This document shows positions 20,809 to 27,453 of a stretch of DNA of 64,000 nucleotides, piece after piece. Positions within the stretch are counted from its first letter, which is position 1, and the number at the start of each line of letters is the position of its first letter. Source of the DNA: Halomonas cupida (GTDB taxonomy: Bacteria; Pseudomonadota; Gammaproteobacteria; Pseudomonadales; Halomonadaceae); contig NZ_FRCA01000004.1 of the NCBI RefSeq assembly GCF_900142755.1, positions 186,001 through 250,000 on the forward strand, given 5' to 3'. The notes under the pieces were generated by a model. That model was not told the DNA's origin. It did no database searches and saw only the letters and a list, made by a program, of their open reading frames with translations. The position numbers and the translations under genes are program-made.

Positions 20809-21894
20809 CTACAACTGAAACGGCATCCTGAAGGTCAGCAGAATGTCCGACGCGTCCTCGGTCATACCGATTCCCAGATTGGTGACCACCGATGTGGAGT
20901 CACTCACCGCGTAGGTACCACCGATATTGAACACACCGATATTGGCACTACTGCCGACCACCTTGGTGCTGCTGCCCCCTTCCGGAGTGATTTCGGTCTC
21001 TCGAATATATTCATGGGAATAGGACAGGGCGAGACTCAAACGTTCGTTGAGCGCGAAGGCCGTTCCGAAACCGGCCGTAATGCTGTCGCCCAGATCGACC
21101 TTGGCCTTCTGCTCGGCCGAACCGCTGGAAATATCGTCAAACTCATCCTCGATGTTGTAGGTGTAGCCGAGGTTGGCGAAGACGATGGCAGGATCCACGC
21201 TCTTCAGCACCGAGACCCCGGCGGTGACTCCCCAGACCCCGTTTCCTGTCGGCAACTCCTCAGGAACATAGAGGTTGGTGTTATCCGGGTCCTGATTGAG
21301 GTCGATACCATAGGGGTCCTTGCCCGTGGGCGCTCTGACACCCAGACTGACCACCACATCTGGCCGCTCCATGGTTTCCGGCAGCAGTCGGTATGACAGG
21401 CTGGCGGTGATATCGCCCAATCCCGAGTCACTCACGCTGGCCGATGTGTTCCTCTCGGTGGATAGATCCCCACCGATCGATTCCAGCTCGGTGGTTCGGT
21501 ACACGAAGGGCACATTAATGCTGGCCTCGAGGCGATCGGTAAAGCCGTAACGCGTGTTTACCTCAAACGTGGTGATGTGGCTTTCCACATTGTCGAGGTT
21601 CAACTCTCCGAGGAAGATCGCATCCAGTGCCAGAAAGCCTCGCAGAGCGAGGCTATCACGGTCGGAATACGTGTAGGTGATGCCCGGCTCGACGGTCAGT
21701 CGATCCGAAAACAGCGCATGCTCTTCGCGATAGATATCCTGGACACTGCGACTCTGCGATTCCTCACGTGCTGCCTGCTGTTCGGTACCGATAGTCGTCT
21801 GGGCCGATGCCTGACCGGAGGCCGCGGCTCCGATGCCCAGTACGATGGCGCCCACCAGCGGAGGACGTACCACGCGACAGTTGGTGTTGTTCAC
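20809..21894 (-). CDS. Outer-membrane beta-barrel protein, FapF-like secretion pore (last gene of operon)
   Basis: This 361-residue protein has a signal peptide ending near GQASA|QT and a short helical stretch rich in Gln/Glu/Arg (EQQAAREESQSRSVQDIYRE). Alternating-hydrophobicity strands follow and end in TFRMPFQL, a typical outer-membrane barrel terminus. The block DITASLSYRLLPE...VSLGVRAPTGKDP resembles the Phenol_MetA_deg/transporter barrel family to which FapF belongs. In Pseudomonas, FapF exports amyloid subunits through the outer membrane. Its place in an operon with repeat proteins and a C39 peptidase supports that role; the naming is by analogy. Confidence 0.65.
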   Translation of the reverse strand: MNNTNCRVVRPPLVGAIVLGIGAAASGQASAQTTIGTEQQAAREESQSRSVQDIYREEHALFSDRLTVEPGITYTYSDRDSLALRGFLALDAIFLGELNLDNVESHITTFEVNTRYGFTDRLEASINVPFVYRTTELESIGGDLSTERNTSASVSDSGLGDITASLSYRLLPETMERPDVVVSLGVRAPTGKDPYGIDLNQDPDNTNLYVPEELPTGNGVWGVTAGVSVLKSVDPAIVFANLGYTYNIEDEFDDISSGSAEQKAKVDLGDSITAGFGTAFALNERLSLALSYSHEYIRETEITPEGGSSTKVVGSSANIGVFNIGGTYAVSDSTSVVTNLGIGMTEDASDILLTFRMPFQL

Positions 21895-21976
21895 GTCTTT
21901 CTCCCTTGTCCCTGTCAGTTCGTTATGGTTCTTTGATTACCGCTCGATTCTGAAGCGAGCGTCTGTTGCTGCCCTA

Positions 21977-22882
21977 TCAGCGCAACGCTGCCGCTGCCTG
22001 AATGCCACTCAGCATCCCCGGCACGGCGCTACGGTTGTCAGCTGTCTGATTTCCCATGTAGAGCTGCAACCGAGTCAGGTTCTGGACACGTTGCAGATTA
22101 CTGGTCAGCTGTATCGACTGACGCAATCCCCGCCCCGGCACGATGGCCTGTTCGATACGGCCGTGCCCCGGCAGATCGATGGCCACGCTCAGGTCGCGCG
22201 GTTGCATGGAAATACTCATCATTGAGTCATTGGCGCCACTGACCTGGACCCGCCCTGCCGTGACCGACTGGTCAGAGTTCCGAGGTGGCGATCGAAAGTC
22301 CGCCGCATCCTGCACGTCGAGGGTCAGGTCATTGGCAGCCACATTGAAGTCGCCACCGGCCTGGATCGTCTGCACCACTCCCGAGGCATTGCGCGTGCCA
22401 CGGTCGACAACAGTGGCTCCGGTTCCCCCGGATGATCGATTGGCCAATTCATCGACACTGATGCTGTTGATGACCGGCTCGAACCTCACGCTGGGTTGAT
22501 CCTGCATCAGATCACCGATCATTCGCGTACCAACCGTCATGCTGTCGCCGGCAGCGGTACGCCAACGGCTGACCATCTGGACGCCGAAGAACATCACGCG
22601 GCCCTGGTCAACAAAACGGCCTCGCAATTGCCCCAGTTCCTCGTCGTTGAGCTGGCGCGCCTCGGCATCTGCCTCGAACGGAGCGAAGTCCGTCGTCGCG
22701 GCCATGGCTACCCCACCGAATGGCACTGCGGTGGCACTCAGGCTCAGGACCAGCGCCCACCACATACGTGGATGCTGACGTTGCCCCCTGGCTCCTGGCC
22801 CTTTGGCTCCTGGCCTCCTGGCTCGTAGTCCCCTTTCTCGTAGGCCCCTTTCTCGTAGGCCCCTTTCTCGTAGTCCCGACAT
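21977..22882 (-). CDS. Secreted Fap-like operon protein with a leader-like LNDEELGQLRGR motif
   Basis: This protein has about 301 residues from the ATG at 22882, which follows GGGGGAT by about 7 bases. It opens with three and a half GLRER pentapeptides encoded by 15-bp repeats, then a basic stretch. The hydrophobic core WWALVLSLSATAVPFG and AMA|A form a signal peptide with a very long n-region. A start at 22765, just before the core, is possible but lacks a ribosome site. After cleavage comes LNDEELGQLRGRF near residues 78-90, resembling double-glycine leaders cut by C39 peptidases. The rest is beta-rich and Asn/Asp/Gln-rich. The position matches fapE, but homology is not proven. Confidence 0.6.
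   Translation of the reverse strand: MSGLRERGLRERGLRERGLRARRPGAKGPGARGQRQHPRMWWALVLSLSATAVPFGGVAMAATTDFAPFEADAEARQLNDEELGQLRGRFVDQGRVMFFGVQMVSRWRTAAGDSMTVGTRMIGDLMQDQPSVRFEPVINSISVDELANRSSGGTGATVVDRGTRNASGVVQTIQAGGDFNVAANDLTLDVQDAADFRSPPRNSDQSVTAGRVQVSGANDSMMSISMQPRDLSVAIDLPGHGRIEQAIVPGRGLRQSIQLTSNLQRVQNLTRLQLYMGNQTADNRSAVPGMLSGIQAAAALR
22822..22881 (+). repeat. Four 15-bp tandem repeats containing CTCGTAG
   Basis: Units are CTCGTAGTCCCCTTT, CTCGTAGGCCCCTTT (twice) and CTCGTAGTCCCGACA. Each begins with the same CTCGTAG heptamer found in the arrays at 10754 and 27421. In the gene on the - strand the repeats encode GLRER units right after the start codon. Confidence 0.85.
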
Positions 22883-22940
22883 GATGCTATCCCCCGGTCG
22901 ATTGCCCCTTGCGTACGCTTTTCCGAAATCGCTGCTCCGG

Positions 22941-23645
22941 CTAGAACAGTTCGCTGTGACGGAAGCCGAAATCGACCAGTTGTTCTCGCGATACCGGGGA
23001 GAAGATATCCCGCATGCGTTGCGCCGAGAGTGGCTGGCGTGGATCAAGCAGTGCGGTGTAGCGGTCATATCCCTCTCCCACTATCGCGAAGATGATGTTG
23101 TTCCAGGCAGCCATGAAGTCATCGCGTGACATGACCCGGTTGCCCAGGGCCGGATCACCGACATAGACGCGGTCGTCACTCGCCTTCTTCATGACCACAA
23201 AGTGTTTGTAACCATCCAGATCCAGCAGCACGATCACTGGAATCGAAACTTCGTCCAGAGTCTCCGGCGTGACTTCATAGCCACGACCCCGCAGCCCCAG
23301 GCTTTCGACGTAGTTCTTCATATCCAGCAGAGAGAACCCCTGCTGTTGCACCAGTTCGATATCCGCCAGCATCAGCATGCCGCTGAGCACCTCGGTTTCC
23401 GTGGTGTCGGAGAATTCGTAGGCGTAGCGCAGAATGGTGGCCAACGATGCGGCCCCACAGGAGAAGTCGGTGCGCTGCTCGACCAGGTTCTCGTAGCGAC
23501 GCTCGCGAATCGACTGGACATCCTTGCTCATCAAGGTGCCCGAGACGACGCCCGGAATCTGTACGATGCCGGCATCACTGGCCTGCCAGGGAAAGGCGAT
23601 CCCCAGAGCCATCAGCGGAACCATGGACCAGTTGCGCAGTTTCAT
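22941..23645 (-). CDS. fapD: C39-family cysteine peptidase, FapD-like
   Basis: This 234-residue protein has a signal peptide (VPLMALGIAFPWQASDA) and papain-like C39 residues. These are the oxyanion Gln and catalytic Cys in EQRTDFSCGAASLATIL, His in YKHFVVMKKA, and Asp in VYVGDPALG. It is a free-standing periplasmic C39 protease with no ABC transporter attached, as in Pseudomonas FapD. FapD is needed for amyloid export, probably by trimming a partner. It lies between the main repeat-subunit gene and the fapE-position gene. Confidence 0.85.
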   Translation of the reverse strand: MKLRNWSMVPLMALGIAFPWQASDAGIVQIPGVVSGTLMSKDVQSIRERRYENLVEQRTDFSCGAASLATILRYAYEFSDTTETEVLSGMLMLADIELVQQQGFSLLDMKNYVESLGLRGRGYEVTPETLDEVSIPVIVLLDLDGYKHFVVMKKASDDRVYVGDPALGNRVMSRDDFMAAWNNIIFAIVGEGYDRYTALLDPRQPLSAQRMRDIFSPVSREQLVDFGFRHSELF

Positions 23646-23727
23646 GGCGAGCTCCGATCATTATGGCGGTGTTGAGGAAAAGTCCCGGCCCACAGAGTGG
23701 GCCGGAACCATTAGCGGAGGTTGAAGA

Positions 23728-24951
23728 TTAATTTCCTCCTTCACCACCGCCACCGCCGCCGACAGAGCCGGCCATGCTGGAAGCAATGGACAGCGAGTTG
23801 CGCTGCAGATTGCCGCTACCGGAAGCCACGTTGACGCCGATGTTACCCACGGCGCCCTGCAGGGCGTTGCCGCCCAGAGTGGCGTTGTTCTGCTGGTAGA
23901 CCAGCACATCCTGGAACTCACGGCTGCTGCCTGATGAGGTGCCGCCCAGTGCAATGGCACCAAACTCGACAAAGCCGAGACCACCAGAGAAGGAGCCCTC
24001 TTCAGTGCCGCTTTCCTCGAAGACAAAGGCACCCTCCCCATTGGGACCAGCCTGAGCACCCTGGGCCTCGCTATCTACATCGATGTGCCCGGTACTGTTG
24101 CCGCCGGTATGGGTCTCCCCTTCCCAGGTATCGAGGTAGACTTCACCGACCTGGTCGGAGATGCCCTGGGTGGTGCCTTCATAGTCACCACTCATGCCAC
24201 CGAGGCCGACGCCTGCATAACCACCAGTCAGCGTGGTTTCCTCTTCATAGTTGGACCCGCTCCACAGGCGCACCTTGCTGCCGGTAGTGACGGTGTCGTT
24301 GTCATAGGTTGCCTGCACACCGCCTGTGGTGGCCTGAGCACTACCGCTGGCAGTATTGACCGCCGCCGCCAGGCTGTTGTGCTGGGCGTTGCCCATACCA
24401 GCCGCAACGTTGACCCCGATATTGCCGCTGGCACCACGCAGCGCATTGCCGCCCAATGACGCGTTGTTCGGGCTACCGGCGGTGTAATGCGCGTTGTTGG
24501 AGGCGGACTGAGCCGAGAACGAGCTGGCTTGACCGAACACAGTGGAGGCATCGGATGAGGCAAGCGCCGCATCGTTGGCCTGCTGGTTGTTGTCGCCGGC
24601 CGCGACGTTGGCGCCGATATTACCGGCAGCTCCCCGCAGCGCATTACCATTGACGTTGGCATTGTTCTTCGTCATTTCCTGAGAAGATTGATTGCCATCG
24701 CTGAGCTGCTTGGAGTCGACGGTCGCACCGGAGTAGTTCGGGTCGTAGAAGATGGAGCCACCGAGGGCGCCGGTTCTTACCCGAGTGCTCTGATCGTGCT
24801 CGATATCGACATCGATGTTGTTGTCGAACTCGGAGTCGATACTGGAGTCAGTATCGAAGTCGTTGCCGCCCCATCCTTCGGCCATGGCGGCGGGTGCCAC
24901 CAGAAGTGCAGAAATGGCCAGTGCAAGCGGAGTCTTGTTGAAGGTTTTCAT
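23728..24951 (-). CDS. Fap-like amyloid subunit with three 36-residue repeats (FapC/FapB type)
   Basis: This 407-residue protein starts at the ATG at 24951 with AGGAG 8 bases upstream. Signal peptide MKTFNKTPLALAISALLVAP ends AMA|EG. Three repeats at residues 96-131, 162-197 and 355-390 share NNA-x-(L/V)-x-GNALxGA-x-GNIGxNVA-(A/S)-G-xxN-x-Q-x-N. Linkers of 30 and 157 residues separate them, and the end is SVGGGGGGEGGN. Evenly spaced Gln/Asn with GVNxAAG cores are typical of FapB/FapC fibre subunits. Similar proteins are often mis-named heme-utilisation proteins or adhesins. It probably forms cell-surface fibres. Confidence 0.7.
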   Translation of the reverse strand: MKTFNKTPLALAISALLVAPAAMAEGWGGNDFDTDSSIDSEFDNNIDVDIEHDQSTRVRTGALGGSIFYDPNYSGATVDSKQLSDGNQSSQEMTKNNANVNGNALRGAAGNIGANVAAGDNNQQANDAALASSDASTVFGQASSFSAQSASNNAHYTAGSPNNASLGGNALRGASGNIGVNVAAGMGNAQHNSLAAAVNTASGSAQATTGGVQATYDNDTVTTGSKVRLWSGSNYEEETTLTGGYAGVGLGGMSGDYEGTTQGISDQVGEVYLDTWEGETHTGGNSTGHIDVDSEAQGAQAGPNGEGAFVFEESGTEEGSFSGGLGFVEFGAIALGGTSSGSSREFQDVLVYQQNNATLGGNALQGAVGNIGVNVASGSGNLQRNSLSIASSMAGSVGGGGGGEGGN

Positions 24952-25035
24952 GATGTATCTCCTGAATGAACCGTAGTGCCTCGTTACTGCCTTTATTTGC
25001 GCCACTGTTGCTACACCAACAGTCCGTTCGGCCCC

Positions 25036-25710
25036 CTAGGGGTTCTGCCGAAAGCTGAAGTTGTTGCGCGTGGCGTTCCCCGTGCCGGCTGACTGGCTAA
25101 CCTGAATGACCCCTCGTGCACCACCGAACGCAGACTCATCAATCTCGAGGTTGCGTACTGTGCCGCCCGAGCCGCCACCGGCCGACCCGTTCAGCCCCTG
25201 CCCTGCTGCCAGCACCTGCTGCAGACTACTGTCGCTGAGGTTGCTGACCTCGGCGCCCATTGCCATACCCAGGGTATTGCTCTGGACGTTGCCCACACCG
25301 GCGGCCTGATTGACCGGCACCCATCCGGAAGCATTGCGGAATGCACGCTCCTTGATGGTGGTGTCGGCTTGTATGGCCCCCAGTCGCTGATCAATTCGGG
25401 ACTGCTGGAAGAGCCCCTGGTTGGTCGATGCCTGCTGCCCAATGGCCAGCACACCGCTGTTGGACTGCAGGTTGCCGTAACCGGCAGCGGTATTGGCCGC
25501 AGCAATGCCGTTGACATCACTGAGCGCACTGCCACCAATCACGGTGCTGTTGCTGAGTGCTGAAAGATCCTGGGAGTTGGCCGGGTTCGGGCTCACCATC
25601 ACCGCCGTGAACGTCGTCATCAGAATCACGCCCTTCAGCCAACTCAGTGGATCGTGTTGTTGTGGATCTAGTTGTGGATCTAGTTGTTGTTCCAGAAAGT
25701 TGTGTTTCAT
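25036..25710 (-). CDS. Second Fap-like repeat protein (minor subunit or nucleator candidate)
   Basis: This 224-residue protein starts at the ATG at 25710, overlapping the previous stop (TGATG), with GGAGGGG 6 bases upstream. After a Gln/Asp-rich head (QLDPQLDPQQ) and a hydrophobic segment ending near NPANS|QD come three diverged copies of the same 36-residue unit. They lie near residues 54-89, 116-150 and 187-221 and have cores NTAAGYGNLQSN, NQAAGVGNVQSN and SQSAGTGNATRN. The short size and less regular repeats recall FapB, the proposed nucleator. It lies just upstream of the larger subunit gene. Confidence 0.65.
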   Translation of the reverse strand: MKHNFLEQQLDPQLDPQQHDPLSWLKGVILMTTFTAVMVSPNPANSQDLSALSNSTVIGGSALSDVNGIAAANTAAGYGNLQSNSGVLAIGQQASTNQGLFQQSRIDQRLGAIQADTTIKERAFRNASGWVPVNQAAGVGNVQSNTLGMAMGAEVSNLSDSSLQQVLAAGQGLNGSAGGGSGGTVRNLEIDESAFGGARGVIQVSQSAGTGNATRNNFSFRQNP

Positions 25711-26288
25711 CACTGTCCCCTCCCTGCGCCAAGAGGTGCCAGGGCGCCGGTCACGGTATTGGCGATACCGCTGGTAGCACCTACCACCCCGCCACCGACG
25801 CGAGCTCCGCCCCCAGTCCCGGACGGAGTCCCGCCCAATCGCTGGCTGTTGTTCATGTTGTTGCCGCTGGAAATGGCACTGGTGCCCAGCACCTGGTGCA
25901 TCCGTCCGATACCGGAACTCACACCACTGGTGATGCCTGCCGCCTGGGAGTCGGACAACATGACCGCTGTTGCACCACTCATCTGGCCATGGATACGATG
26001 TGTTGCCCGATTGGCCATGACACTGCTGTGGATGAGATCGGCCCGGGCGCGAATCGGTCCGCTGTCGCGATTGACCTGGCCGACCGGGGCGTGCTCGACT
26101 TCCCGGATGATCACAATCTCACCCGGCCGCACCCCCGGCCTCAGATCGGCCGCCAGGCTGTGGTCGATCCCCACACCGCCCCACAACCCGACAAACAGCA
26201 CCGCAACAAGGCATCCCTGCCAGCAGCTCAATGCTGCTTCCCTGCTCCCCCCTTGCCCCTTGTTCTGCATCACTTTCATGACGCTCAC
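25710..26288 (-). CDS. Secreted protein of unknown function in the Fap-like operon
   Basis: This 192-residue protein has a signal peptide (CLVAVLFVGLWGGVGIDHSLA). A charged beta-like stretch follows (GVRPGEIVIIREVEHAPVGQ). The tail is Gly/Ser/Ala-rich (SGNNMNNSQRLGGTPSGTGG, GGGVVGATSG). I do not recognise the family. The start overlaps the upstream stop by 4 bases and the stop overlaps the next start, so it is translated as part of the operon. Low-complexity Gly/Asn composition fits a fibre-associated or chaperone role, but that is inference. Confidence 0.55.
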   Translation of the reverse strand: MSVMKVMQNKGQGGSREAALSCWQGCLVAVLFVGLWGGVGIDHSLAADLRPGVRPGEIVIIREVEHAPVGQVNRDSGPIRARADLIHSSVMANRATHRIHGQMSGATAVMLSDSQAAGITSGVSSGIGRMHQVLGTSAISSGNNMNNSQRLGGTPSGTGGGARVGGGVVGATSGIANTVTGALAPLGAGRGQ

Positions 26289-26629
26289 CTGCTCTGTTGT
26301 GTGGTGACGCTGATACGTTGTACGTTGTTGAGCCCGTTGGCACTGCGGTGATCGGCACTACGGCCGCCGCCCGTATCGCGCCCGGGACGCTCGTCCCACA
26401 GAATCACTCCGTCGATGGCGCTGGTCTCGATACCGGTATGTGGCATATATCGCCCTCGTACCTGCTCAAGGGAGTCATCACTGATGACATTGACTCCGTT
26501 CAGCCCCACATCTCCTGCCAGTCTCCCGGCGCCGTCGACAAGGTCCTCGGCAGACACTGCAACGGACACTGTCAACAGCAGCACCGATGCACCCAGTAGC
26601 TCCCTTGTTCTGCGGATCGAGACTTTCAT
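26285..26629 (-). CDS. First gene of the Fap-like operon: small secreted protein with a leader-like motif
   Basis: This 114-residue protein starts at the ATG at 26629, with GGAGG 8 bases upstream and a sigma-54 promoter 67 bases upstream. The signal peptide core is LLGASVLLLTVSVAVSA|ED. Near residues 48-60 is VISDDSLEQVRGRY, matching the LNDEELGQLRGRF of the fapE-position protein and resembling a C39 double-glycine leader. The remainder includes YMPHTGIETSAIDGVILWDERPG. I do not recognise the family. Its position recalls fapA, a small regulator of subunit export, but there is no sequence proof. Confidence 0.6.
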   Translation of the reverse strand: MKVSIRRTRELLGASVLLLTVSVAVSAEDLVDGAGRLAGDVGLNGVNVISDDSLEQVRGRYMPHTGIETSAIDGVILWDERPGRDTGGGRSADHRSANGLNNVQRISVTTQQSR

Positions 26630-26695
26630 TTCGTCGCCTCCGGTCAGGGAGTGGTTTGTCGCGCCATCAATCTTTTTCCCCTGCCACAAGCATTT

Positions 26696-26711
26696 AGCAA
26701 TTCGCGTGCCA
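26696..26711 (-). promoter_or_regulatory. Sigma-54 (RpoN) promoter of the Fap-like operon
   Basis: On the - strand TGGCACG (26711-26705), four bases CGAA, then TTGCT (26700-26696) match the sigma-54 consensus TGGCACG-N4-TTGCT exactly. The -24 GG and -12 GC are 10 bases apart as required. Transcription would start about 12 bases further on, near 26684, leaving a leader of roughly 55 bases before the ATG at 26629. The nearby activator gene (27454-28839) supports this. Confidence 0.9.
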
Positions 26712-26928
26712 ACTACATAACCAATTGTTTTTTAATGAAATTATTATTTCCTCCCGAACAAGAACTGTTAACTTCGTGAAACATGGGTTCCATCATCGGC
26801 TGCAAACATCCGCATAGAAACGAGTAATTATTTTTTAATATCAATAAGTTAAAACCCTACAAACATAAGTGGAACAAACTTGACCAGAGGCCTACTCCGC
26901 ACAGCCAATCGACCGGACGCCAGACACA

Positions 26929-26952
26929 GAAAAGCCGCGCCATGGCGCGGCT
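26929..26952 (-). terminator. Intrinsic terminator reading leftward, no gene directly before it
   Basis: AGCCGCGCC-AT-GGCGCGGCT is a perfect palindromic stem. On the - strand it is followed by TTTTC. No convincing CDS ends at it, suggesting a short non-coding transcript or read-through control from 27454-28839. Confidence 0.8.
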
Positions 26953-27120
26953 CACAGCAGCGGGGACAAGGTTGGAATCCAGGTACCACCAACGCTGTAA
27001 CATCAGCGGACTCGGTAGCGATGAGTTCGGCCTCGACAACCTGAAGATACCGGCAAGGTCTCGGCACAGGCGACGATAGATTTCAGTAGTCAGCTGATAA
27101 ATAGAGTTTTTTCAAAAAAA
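26929..27120 (-). ncRNA. Possible small RNA ending at the 26929-26952 terminator
   Basis: The stretch between two leftward terminators has no good protein but ends in a strong stem plus T-tract. On the - strand an A/T-rich segment with TTGAAAAAACTC lies near 27120-27100 and could be part of a promoter. The 5' end is a guess. It does not match a family I can name. Confidence 0.22.
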
Positions 27121-27233
27121 TCAGGAAGGGAAAATCATCCGAATATCAGGCGTACCACTATTGCTACAGTTTGCGAACCGAGACCGCGAATTCGGGGACA
27201 AGCTATTCGGTGAGCACGGAAGGTCTGAAATCG

Positions 27234-27261
27234 AAAACAGCCCATGGAGTCGCGGGCTGTT
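27234..27261 (-). terminator. Probable terminator of the sigma-54 activator gene
   Basis: AACAGCCC (27236-27243) pairs with GGGCTGTT (27254-27261) around a 10-base loop. On the - strand it is followed by TTTTCG. It lies about 190 bases past the activator stop, beyond the heptamer array. Confidence 0.6.
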
Positions 27262-27350
27262 GAGAAAAACGTGAAGGACGGCTGTCTTGAGCTCACAACA
27301 GGATGCGGCCACCAGACTGCCTGCTGCCACCGAACCATTCACAGCGCACG

Positions 27351-27448
27351 CTGTTGGCTGTTGGCTGTTGGCTGTTGGCTGTTGGCTGTTGGCTGTTGGC
27401 TGTTGGCTGTTGGCTGTTGGCTCGTAGCTCGTAGCTCGTAGCTCGTAG
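27351..27448 (+). repeat. Composite heptamer array (CTGTTGG)x10 then (CTCGTAG)x4
   Basis: Fourteen consecutive 7-bp units without a break: ten CTGTTGG then four CTCGTAG, in the same register (both are CTxxTxG). The array ends 5 bases from the activator stop codon. Read in the gene direction, TGA is followed by GTAGG, four CTACGAG units, then ten CCAACAG units. Confidence 0.97.
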
Positions 27449-27453
27449 CCTAC

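Larger units (their letters stand above)
26712..27453. other. Long intergenic region between the Fap-like operon and its presumed activator
   Basis: Right behind the sigma-54 promoter is an AT-rich block (26715-26880). It is the expected place for activator binding sites; TGTTAAC-TTCG-TGAAACA at 26767-26784 is one short dyad. Then come a leftward terminator at 26930-26952, about 280 bases without a convincing protein, a second leftward terminator at 27234-27261, and the 14-unit heptamer array up to the activator stop. Short ORFs here have no family features. Confidence 0.6.

Noticed and set aside
26953..27000. Short VGGTWIPTL-like stretch resembling the KDPG aldolase C-terminus
   Set aside because: Only about eight residues, with a stop just upstream; not enough to call a pseudogene fragment.
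26849..27067. 72-codon leftward frame upstream of the amyloid operon
   Set aside because: It runs through an intrinsic terminator stem, lacks a ribosome site and has no recognisable domain.
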